Below are positions 1 through 5,261 of a stretch of DNA of 5,749 bases, in pieces. The notes under the pieces were generated by a model, which was not told the DNA's origin, ran no database searches, and saw nothing but the letters and a program-made list of their open reading frames with translations. This DNA is from Candidatus Altarchaeales archaeon (GTDB lineage Archaea; Altiarchaeota; Altiarchaeia; IMC4; QMZM01), in the NCBI GenBank assembly GCA_003663045.1, contig QMZG01000080.1:1-5749 (forward strand). The letters are read 5' to 3'. The first letter of the stretch is position 1. Each line of letters begins with the position of its first letter. Position numbers and translations under genes: made by a program.

Positions 1-46
1 GTTTGTTTGGCAAGCTCGAGTGATAACCAGGCTACACTACGGCCGC
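1..46 (-). tRNA. Partial tRNA-Gly(GCC), 5' exon, probably intron-containing
   Basis: Read on the minus strand from 46 leftward, the sequence has a tRNA 5' half. The acceptor strand is GCGGCCG, followed by TA and a D-arm (GTGT, then a loop with AGCCTGGTTA, then TCAC) in which three of four stem pairs form. Next come a 5' anticodon strand CGAGC and a loop TTGCCA, with anticodon GCC at plus positions 9-11. GCC decodes glycine GGC/GGU codons. In an uninterrupted tRNA the bases after the loop should be GCTCG, to pair with CGAGC. The window instead shows AACAAAC to its edge. This fits an intron after position 37, the canonical archaeal site removed by the splicing endonuclease at a bulge-helix-bulge. 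The 3' exon, T-arm and acceptor 3' strand lie outside the window, so amino acid identity and intron are both inferred from half a molecule. Confidence 0.72.
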
Positions 47-106
47 TTTTTTATTAGAGTTATTATTATAGATTCAAAAAGATAAATAATCTAAATATAA
101 TCTAAA
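47..106. promoter_or_regulatory. AT-rich divergent promoter region
   Basis: This 60-bp, almost entirely A/T stretch separates the leftward tRNA from the rightward glycosyltransferase gene, so it should hold both promoters. For the rightward gene, ATAAATAA at 82-89 is a TATA-like box about 21 bp from the ATG, and ATTATTATA at 62-70 is an alternative that would give a short leader. There is no Shine-Dalgarno sequence before the ATG at 107, as expected for a leaderless or nearly leaderless archaeal mRNA. On the minus strand, TATAATAATA at 61-70 is the nearest TATA-like element upstream of the tRNA. The exact boxes are inferred. Confidence 0.4.
86..106 (+). repeat. 10-bp direct repeat ATAATCTAAA, two copies
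   Basis: ATAATCTAAA occurs at 86-95 and again at 97-106, an 11-bp period, or about one helical turn. The second copy abuts the ATG at 107. The spacing would suit a dimeric regulator or a tandem binding site at the transcription start. In such AT-rich DNA, a short repeat can also arise by chance or slippage. Confidence 0.35.
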
Positions 107-1081
107 ATGTATGCCTTTATCTCCATATTCCTGGTTTCATTTCTCACAACCTTTTTATTGACACCCTGGATAATACCAAAGTTAAAAAGGGCGAATATCA
201 TTGGAAGAGATATGAACAAGCCAAATAAACCGGAGATACCCGAGATGGGTGGTTTTGCAGTAATCTTTGGTCTGAGTGCTGGCGTGTTACTGGCGATTGC
301 CCTATCTACATTCTTTGGATTCTTTAATGAAGAATTCCATCTTAGATTTATTCTCGCCGCCTTTTCTACAATCATGCTAATGGCCCTAATTGGTATATTT
401 GACGATCTATTTGCCATGCATCAGGCTATTAAAGCTGCTCTGCCCCTGTTTGCTGCCCTCCCCCTAATAGCAGTAAAAGCAGGTAAGACTACCATGATCA
501 TCCCATTTATTAATGAGCCGGTTCATTTTGGAATTCTCTATACATTGATCCTAATACCCATTGGTATAACGGGTGCATCCAATGTAACCAATATGCTGGC
601 TGGATTTAATGGCTTGGAAGCGGGAATGGGAAGTGTTGCCTGCTTCTCTTTAGGGGTTATCGCTTTGGGTATTGGGAGAATCGAATCTGCCATCATCCTG
701 ATATCAATGTGTGGAGCCTTATTGGCCTTTCTTTATTATAATTGGTATCCAGCCAAGGTTCTAATTGGCGATCTGGGAACATTGAGCATTGGAGCGGTGA
801 TATCGGCTTCGGTGATAATTGGAAATTTTGAGATGGCAGGAGTCATCGTAATAATCCCCTATGCAATTGATTTCTTCATTAAAGCCAAGAATGGATTTCC
901 GAGTAGGAACTGGTGGGGGGAGCAAGACTGTGGAAAATTAGTTTGTAGAAAAAACCCCGTGGGCTTCTGCCAGTGGATAATGAAAGTCAGTGGAGGGATT
1001 ACAGAAAAGGGCCTGGTTTTGATTTTAATTGGAATAGAATCTATATTTGGAATTATTGCCATAATGTTATTTTTATTGTGA
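107..1081 (+). CDS. aglH: UDP-GlcNAc:polyprenyl-phosphate GlcNAc-1-P transferase (AglH/Alg7 type)
   Basis: This 324-residue polytopic membrane protein belongs to the glycosyltransferase family 4 / MraY-WecA-DPAGT1 superfamily. These enzymes move a HexNAc-1-phosphate from a UDP-sugar to a polyprenyl or dolichyl phosphate on the cytoplasmic membrane face, the first committed step of lipid-linked glycan assembly. Visible family signatures, in order, are PEMGGF near residues 45-50, the Mg-binding pair DD at 99-100 in GIFDDLF, NVTNMLAGFNGLEAG at 159-173 (very like the DPAGT1 N-x-x-N-x-x-AG-x-NGLEAG motif rather than the bacterial DGxDG version), and GDLGT at 221-225 in place of GDTFCY. A cytoplasmic loop with PSRNWWG (265-271) and a cysteine-containing stretch (C275, C280, C288) precedes the last helix. 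Hydrophobic segments fill most of the length. The ATG start gives the expected short N-terminal helix. The sugar could be GlcNAc or another HexNAc. The next gene follows after 2 bp and is likely co-transcribed. Confidence 0.86.
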   Translation: MYAFISIFLVSFLTTFLLTPWIIPKLKRANIIGRDMNKPNKPEIPEMGGFAVIFGLSAGVLLAIALSTFFGFFNEEFHLRFILAAFSTIMLMALIGIFDDLFAMHQAIKAALPLFAALPLIAVKAGKTTMIIPFINEPVHFGILYTLILIPIGITGASNVTNMLAGFNGLEAGMGSVACFSLGVIALGIGRIESAIILISMCGALLAFLYYNWYPAKVLIGDLGTLSIGAVISASVIIGNFEMAGVIVIIPYAIDFFIKAKNGFPSRNWWGEQDCGKLVCRKNPVGFCQWIMKVSGGITEKGLVLILIGIESIFGIIAIMLFLL

Positions 1082-1083
1082 AA

Positions 1084-2397
1084 ATGAAACAAAGGGATGT
1101 TATCGTTGTGGGAGCTGGAATTAGTGGTCTCTTGACAGCATTAGCATTGTCAAAGGAAGGGAAAAGTGTTCTGGTTCTGGAAAGAGAAAGTGAAATAGGA
1201 GGGATGTGTAGATCATATATGGTAGAAGGATATCAGGTGGATACGGGACCACATATTATTACCAGGTTGGAGCACGGTCCTTTGAAAGAATTAATGCACA
1301 GATATTTTGATGTCATTCCCAATTTTATTCCTCATGGTAGATATTATGTGAGGCTTAACAACAGGGTGAGGGCTTTTCCCTGGAATCTTAAGGGCTGGTT
1401 TACATTCGATCTAATCCCGCAGATGGATCGTCTTTATCTAATGAAGACCCTATTCAGTATATCCTATATCTTCAATTCTGGAGAGGACCTATCAAGGAGA
1501 TCTGTTGGGGAATTGGTTGGGAATGGATTAAGTGAATCTACACTAAGATTTCTAAATTGCATATCTTATTTCATGACAGGCACTTCCATGGATGAGACCC
1601 CAGTGGCGAGATTTCTGGACAGTGAGCACTACAAGAGCAGATCTAATGGTGTATTAGATAAACTCTATAACATCTTGATGAAGGAGGGTGCACTAGACCA
1701 GGTATATCCCAAGGGTGGCCTTCAATCTTTGATCACAGCGATACTATCCTCCATGCCTAAAAATAAGATTGAAATTAAAACCAATGAGCAAGTCCTGAGG
1801 ATTCATTCTGAAGAGAAGAGGATAGAAACCACAAAAGATGAATATGAATACTCTACATTGATCTACTCCGGTTTCGCATCCGACCTTCCCAAATTGACAG
1901 AAAATCTATCAAGTAATTATAAACAATCCCTGAGGAAATTACCTCGGACTAACGCCCTTACCATCTGGCTGGGTTTAAATGAGCACATATTCGGAAGGGA
2001 AGGTTCAGAGATATGGGTGGATTCTGATCCATATACATGGGTAGTTCCAGTTTCCAATTATGATCCTTCTTTAGCTCCAAGAGGGAAGCAATTAGTGGGC
2101 TTCGCATTCAGGCTCCCCAATAATTTTAATTTAGAAAGAGAAAAGAAAAAAGCCCTGAATGCTATATTTGAAATCATGCCCCATATTGAAAATAAGGTGG
2201 AGATGATTCACTATCAGACCCTGATCCCAGAAAAGGCAGCTTGGACTATAACCACAGAATTTGCAGATGTAAGATCTCCATTAGATGGGATTTACTTAGT
2301 GGGTACAGATACCGAGAAGAGGAGCATGGGCATAACCAGGGCCTCCTATTCTGTACTGAAACTTTTGGGTGCTTTGAGGGAAGATGGGATTTTATGA
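1084..2397 (+). CDS. FAD-dependent phytoene desaturase-like oxidoreductase
   Basis: With the ATG at 1084 the product is 437 residues. It opens with a Rossmann dinucleotide-binding fold: VIVVGAGISGL at residues 6-16, E33 ending the second strand (VLERESEIGG), and then GYQVDTGPHII, the usual FAD-contact region of the amine oxidase / CrtI / protoporphyrinogen oxidase superfamily. YPKGGLQSLITAI (208-220) and the C-terminal GIYLVGTDTEKRSMGITRASYSV (402-424) match the second FAD-binding segment typical of phytoene desaturase-like enzymes. The reading frame is open upstream to an ATG at 973, but that would overlap the transferase gene by 109 bp and add a tail before the fold, so 1084 is preferred. 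A GTG at 1078 would give a 4-bp GTGA overlap. No signal peptide is seen. The substrate is unknown; pairing with a polyprenyl-phosphate sugar transferase suggests, but does not prove, an isoprenoid lipid. No carotenoid genes are in view. Confidence 0.82.
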   Translation: MKQRDVIVVGAGISGLLTALALSKEGKSVLVLERESEIGGMCRSYMVEGYQVDTGPHIITRLEHGPLKELMHRYFDVIPNFIPHGRYYVRLNNRVRAFPWNLKGWFTFDLIPQMDRLYLMKTLFSISYIFNSGEDLSRRSVGELVGNGLSESTLRFLNCISYFMTGTSMDETPVARFLDSEHYKSRSNGVLDKLYNILMKEGALDQVYPKGGLQSLITAILSSMPKNKIEIKTNEQVLRIHSEEKRIETTKDEYEYSTLIYSGFASDLPKLTENLSSNYKQSLRKLPRTNALTIWLGLNEHIFGREGSEIWVDSDPYTWVVPVSNYDPSLAPRGKQLVGFAFRLPNNFNLEREKKKALNAIFEIMPHIENKVEMIHYQTLIPEKAAWTITTEFADVRSPLDGIYLVGTDTEKRSMGITRASYSVLKLLGALREDGIL

Positions 2398-2402
2398 AAT
2401 TT

Positions 2403-2560
2403 GTGAACTACCACCTATTGAATAGGTGGCTTCCAGAGTCTTGCACTGGTTGGTTAACCTCACAATGCAGAGGTGTTGCTGTCCACTTGCTCTGGTTAAG
2501 GGCTGGATTCACGGCAGCCCCTTCTACAGCAGACATGCTGTTGTAGAAGTTTCTTGAAAG
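2403..2560 (-). ncRNA. Predicted omega RNA (reRNA) scaffold overlapping tnpB 3' end
   Basis: TnpB guide RNAs are known to come from the 3' end of tnpB plus the right end of the element, with the guide read from the flanking DNA. Here that segment is rich in helices. One hairpin pairs 2521-2531 with 2536-2549 (loop GACA, with a small bulge). A second pairs GGGCTG at 2500-2505 with CAGCCC at 2515-2520. The third is the terminal hairpin at 2411-2429. The RNA would run leftward and exit the element near 2403. The next bases on the minus strand, starting AAATTTCATAAAATCC, would form the guide in the present location. The 5' limit is a guess from the outermost hairpin. Confidence 0.6.
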
Positions 2561-3667
2561 GTTGATCGCACCTATCAGGTCGTCATTTAGTTGATAGCCA
2601 CAGTAGTGGCACTTATAGATATGTTTTTCCCTCTTTCTGTTTGATTTTAGAGCATCACCACACTTCGGACATGTCCTGCTGGTGTATCTTGCATCCAAGT
2701 AGACTACTGGAATGCCCTCCCACTCTGCTTTGTACTGAATGAAGTCCTGAAGTTGTCTGAAGTTCCAGTTGTGCAGTCTTCTGTTCATTTTCTTACCGAA
2801 GTTTATTTTTTCCCTAATATTCTTCAGGTTCTCTAGCACTATTACTGGATTTTCTACCTTCCTTGCCTGTTCTATTATGGCAGAGCTTATCTTATGATTT
2901 ATATCCCGTATATATCTCTGATCCTTTCCCTGCATTTCCCTGATCTTCTTCAGTTTTTTCTTCTTTCCAAGACTTCGTCTCACCTTTGCGTATTCTTCTC
3001 TCTTGTGCTGTACTCGCCTCCCGTTGAAGAATCTGATAGCTGACGGAGTCACTGAAACCGCCAGATTTACCAGGCCTAAGTCTATAGCAACGGGGGTAAA
3101 CGACCTGTTGGGAGTAGGAATCTCAACCTCTTTCTTAATCGTGAAGTAGAGATAAAAGTTATCCTCTATGTGATGAAGTTCTGCTATGCCTAACTCGAAC
3201 TCACCATCTAAAACCTTCTTAAGATATTTATACTGATATCTCTGACCGAGCAGAGGCACATGGATCCTTCCTTCCTGCGTAGAGACAGAAGCGAAATACT
3301 TTAGCTTATTATCGGTTTCAACAACCTTTACGGTTCTTTCATCCAGACGAACTGGGGTATTATCTTTGAACTTCGGTATTGATGCCTTTCTTCTGTGCTT
3401 CTTTCGAGTTTGATAGGATTTATATGCCTCAACTACTTTGTCTCTTGCAGTTTGCAGAATAGCAGAGGGTAGTGGAGATGTCTTTCTTAACTTATGATAG
3501 GTTTCTTTGTGCAGTCTGGACTTGGATGTAGTGCCTAACTCCTCAATCCGAGAAACATAGTGATTCAGAATGGTGGAGTTCTCCCTGAGCAATCCCAAGA
3601 ACTGCTTTTTAACCTGCGTTGGATTAAAGATTTTAACCTTGATGGTCTTGTGCACGGTTTTCTTCAT
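2408..3667 (-). CDS. tnpB: TnpB, RNA-guided endonuclease of IS200/IS605 group
   Basis: This 419-residue protein has the usual TnpB length and an intact RuvC-like catalytic site. RuvC-I is in AIDLGLVNLAV (D196), RuvC-II is in VIVLENLKNI (E279), and RuvC-III is in LNDDLIGAINL (D363 by alignment with the DRDxNAAxNI consensus). A zinc ribbon sits between II and III: C333 and C336 in RTCPKCG, and C353 and C356 in YKCHYCG. The N-terminal 180 residues are basic and match the wedge/REC part. The family uses an omega RNA to cut DNA next to a short target-adjacent motif, which favours retention of the element. The ATG at 3667 is preceded by AAGGT six bases away, a weak ribosome site. The stop TAG lies within the right-end sequence. 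Residues from about 376 onward lack recognisable fold motifs and probably exist because the DNA also encodes the omega RNA. No frameshift or missing catalytic residue is seen. Confidence 0.93.
   Translation of the reverse strand: MKKTVHKTIKVKIFNPTQVKKQFLGLLRENSTILNHYVSRIEELGTTSKSRLHKETYHKLRKTSPLPSAILQTARDKVVEAYKSYQTRKKHRRKASIPKFKDNTPVRLDERTVKVVETDNKLKYFASVSTQEGRIHVPLLGQRYQYKYLKKVLDGEFELGIAELHHIEDNFYLYFTIKKEVEIPTPNRSFTPVAIDLGLVNLAVSVTPSAIRFFNGRRVQHKREEYAKVRRSLGKKKKLKKIREMQGKDQRYIRDINHKISSAIIEQARKVENPVIVLENLKNIREKINFGKKMNRRLHNWNFRQLQDFIQYKAEWEGIPVVYLDARYTSRTCPKCGDALKSNRKREKHIYKCHYCGYQLNDDLIGAINLSRNFYNSMSAVEGAAVNPALNQSKWTATPLHCEVNQPVQDSGSHLFNRW
2411..2429 (-). repeat. Right-end subterminal hairpin of the IS
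   Basis: CCACCTAT at 2411-2418 pairs perfectly with ATAGGTGG at 2422-2429. The three-base loop TGA can close by one more T-A pair. It lies a few bases inside the predicted right tip and covers the last codons of tnpB (residues LFNRW). Hairpins in this position are what Y1 TnpA recognises in single-stranded form. It is also the last helix of the predicted omega RNA. It is not followed by a T-run on either strand, so it does not look like an intrinsic terminator. Confidence 0.75.
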
Positions 3668-3697
3668 TTTTAAACCTTAAATTGCGAAATTCATCCA

Positions 3698-3709
3698 CCA
3701 TTGAAATGG
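3698..3709 (-). repeat. Candidate left-end hairpin of the IS
   Basis: CCATT at 3698-3702 pairs with AATGG at 3705-3709 around a two-base loop. On the minus strand it reads CCCATTTCAATGGTGG with its flanks, close to the right-end sequence CCTATTCAATAGGTGG. This supports its being the left-end counterpart bound by the same transposase. The stem is short and the exact left tip is not defined. Confidence 0.4.
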
Positions 3710-3713
3710 GTAG

Positions 3714-3735
3714 TCTTCTTTCGCTCTTCTTTCGC
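3714..3735. repeat. 11-bp tandem repeat TCTTCTTTCGC, two copies
   Basis: TCTTCTTTCGC is present at 3714-3724 and 3725-3735 with no spacer. On the minus strand the copies read GCGAAAGAAGA. The GCGAAA they carry can pair with TTTCGC read on the minus strand from plus 3684-3689, enclosing the candidate left-end hairpin in a larger stem. The repeat lies at the boundary between GC-containing element sequence and the AT-rich purD promoter, so it probably marks or lies near the left tip. Its function is not known. Confidence 0.45.
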
Positions 3736-3802
3736 ATTATTTATTATAAATGAATTTGAATGATAAATTTACTATTATAAAGAATAAAAACTAATTTTTA
3801 TT
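3736..3802 (+). promoter_or_regulatory. purD promoter region, leaderless type
   Basis: This AT-rich segment contains ATTATAAA at 3774-3781, centred about 25 bp upstream of the ATG at 3803. That is the archaeal TATA-to-start spacing, so transcription would begin at or next to the start codon. No Shine-Dalgarno sequence is present between the box and the ATG, which agrees with a leaderless mRNA. No further operator-like symmetry was seen. Confidence 0.5.
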
Positions 3803-5215
3803 ATGGTTGAGAGGGTTGGTATTTTAGTTGTTAGTTATGGCTCAAGGGCTGCTTCGATGGTCGATGCATTTTCTCGAAGCAATGATTATGATGTTGAACT
3901 CTATGTAGCGGATAAACAGAGAAATCCATTTAATCTGAAAAGGGCAACCAAACATTTAGTAATTCCGGATCTGGATATTAATAAGATCTGTGATTTTTCT
4001 TATAGGTATAGAGATAGAATTGACTTTGGTATAGTGGGTCCAGAGGGTCCGATCATAAATGGGATAAGAGATCTGATTGAAAGCAAAACTGAAATACCAA
4101 TTATCTGTCCGACTAAGGAATTTGCAATAGAGGGGAGCAAGGTCAGACAGAGATGCATCCTTCAGAAATGTTTTCCAGATGCAAACCCAAGATTTAAGGT
4201 TTTCAAAAAAGGGGATTATGTAAATCTGGGAGAGATGAAAAAAGAGCTCTGGAAATGGTTAGATCATCTGGAAAATAAAGTAGCGGTAAAGCCAGACCGC
4301 CCTGGATATGGTAAGGGGGTTGGTGTATGGGGTGATCATTTTAATACAAGGGAAAAATTGTTTGAGCATTTTCTTTCTATTTATGAAAATGATTCCGTAA
4401 TCGTTGAGGAAAAGATCGATGGTGAGGAGTCGAGTTTTCAGGCATTCTGCGATGGTAAATCCCTGGCAGTATTGCCAGAGACCAGAGATTACAAGAGAGC
4501 CTTTGATAATGATGAAGGTCCAAATACCGGCGGTATGGGATCTTATAAAGATGTCGGTGATTTTTTACCCTTTATGACACCAGAGGATAAAGAGAGGGAA
4601 ATCGAGATCGTGAATAAAATATTTAGGGAATTGAAAAATGGTAATGAAAATTCTGGGCTTAGGGGAATTCCATTCTATGTGGCATTTATTCATTCCTCCA
4701 CTGGACCGAAGATTCTGGAGATTAATAGCAGAGGGGGGGATCCGGAGATTTTGAATTTGATGCCAATAATCAAGGATGATTTTATCGACGTATGCTTTGA
4801 CATGATTCATGGTACTTTGAAAAAAGTGAGGATTGAGAAGAAAGCCACTGTTATTACATATAAGGTTCCGCCGTGTTATGGCGGCTTTTCCGACAGGTTT
4901 CCGGAGAGGGTAAATGAAAATGAGATTGATACGGCAGTGAATCTGAGTAATGCATATAAATTATGCAGGGAATATGAGGATAATCTGAGAATTTATCCAG
5001 GTTCTATGAAACTGGGTGATGACGGAAAGACCTACGCCATTAGTTCAAGAACGGTAGCCTGTGTGGGAATTGCAGAGGATATTGAAGAAGCCAGAGAGAT
5101 TTCACTGAAAGGGATTAAAGAAATTAAAGGAGGAGCGCTGTGGTATAGAAATGACATTGCCTCAAAGGAGCATATTGAAAGGAGTAAAGAGCATATGAGG
5201 AGGTTGAGATCATAA
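3803..5215 (+). CDS. purD: Phosphoribosylamine-glycine ligase (GAR synthetase)
   Basis: This 470-residue ATP-grasp enzyme joins glycine to 5-phosphoribosylamine using ATP (EC 6.3.4.13), the second step of de novo purine synthesis in the cytoplasm. Recognisable parts, in order, are the N-terminal Rossmann-like domain ending in GIVGPEGPIINGI (residues 76-88), the ATP-grasp lid region with VKPDRPGYGKGVGVWGDH (162-179), EEKIDGEESSFQAF (202-215), the signature DYKRAFDNDEGPNTGGMGSY (229-248), and the metal-binding EINSRGGDPE (306-315; E306 and N308). The C-terminal domain has SSRTVACVGIAEDIEEA (414-430). The protein is longer than the usual roughly 430 residues. The N-terminal loop reads YGSRAAS instead of the common GGREHA, so that motif is weak here, and RGGDPE replaces the usual RFGDPE. 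ELYVADKQRNP matches the archaeal style of PurD. The gene stands alone between an IS and a convergent gene. Confidence 0.92.
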   Translation: MVERVGILVVSYGSRAASMVDAFSRSNDYDVELYVADKQRNPFNLKRATKHLVIPDLDINKICDFSYRYRDRIDFGIVGPEGPIINGIRDLIESKTEIPIICPTKEFAIEGSKVRQRCILQKCFPDANPRFKVFKKGDYVNLGEMKKELWKWLDHLENKVAVKPDRPGYGKGVGVWGDHFNTREKLFEHFLSIYENDSVIVEEKIDGEESSFQAFCDGKSLAVLPETRDYKRAFDNDEGPNTGGMGSYKDVGDFLPFMTPEDKEREIEIVNKIFRELKNGNENSGLRGIPFYVAFIHSSTGPKILEINSRGGDPEILNLMPIIKDDFIDVCFDMIHGTLKKVRIEKKATVITYKVPPCYGGFSDRFPERVNENEIDTAVNLSNAYKLCREYEDNLRIYPGSMKLGDDGKTYAISSRTVACVGIAEDIEEAREISLKGIKEIKGGALWYRNDIASKEHIERSKEHMRRLRS

Positions 5216-5261
5216 AAAGGATTAGTATCTTATATAGAAAGAATATCAATAGCCTAATAAA

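Larger units (their letters stand above)
2403..3735 (-). mobile_element. IS200/IS605-group element, IS1341-type (tnpB only)
   Basis: The element holds tnpB on the minus strand and no tnpA (Y1 transposase), so it is either mobilised in trans by a TnpA elsewhere or immobile. The right end is well supported. Reading minus, a perfect subterminal hairpin is followed by TAGTTCAC, an ending I associate with many archaeal and bacterial elements of this group, which places the tip near 2403, five bases past the oxidoreductase stop codon. The left end is less certain. A weaker hairpin at 3698-3709 resembles the right-end hairpin, and GC-containing sequence continues to about 3735 before plain AT-rich DNA begins. 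There are no terminal inverted repeats or target duplication, as expected for this single-strand transposing group. Confidence 0.7.

Noticed and set aside
91..417. Minus-strand frame antisense to the transferase
   Set aside because: It lies inside a well-supported gene, has no recognisable motif, and its content mirrors hydrophobic codons read backward.
973..1083. Upstream in-frame ATG for the oxidoreductase (473-474 residue version)
   Set aside because: It would overlap the transferase gene by 109 bp and add 37 residues with no similarity to the fold; the Rossmann motif begins naturally after the ATG at 1084.
859..1092. Minus-strand frame across the end of the transferase gene
   Set aside because: It is wholly antisense to a real gene with family motifs and has no domain of its own.
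2411..2429. Hairpin as a transcription terminator for the plus-strand operon
   Set aside because: No T-run follows it, and its place and sequence fit an IS right end better.
2241..2546. Plus-strand frame across the oxidoreductase end and the tnpB tail
   Set aside because: It straddles the element junction in another frame of two real genes and has no coherent motif.
4565..4810. Minus-strand frame inside purD
   Set aside because: It is antisense to the conserved ATP-grasp core, with no support as a gene.
5216..5261. Bidirectional terminator or small gene between purD and the convergent gene
   Set aside because: The 46-bp gap shows no clear stem-loop, T-run or open frame.
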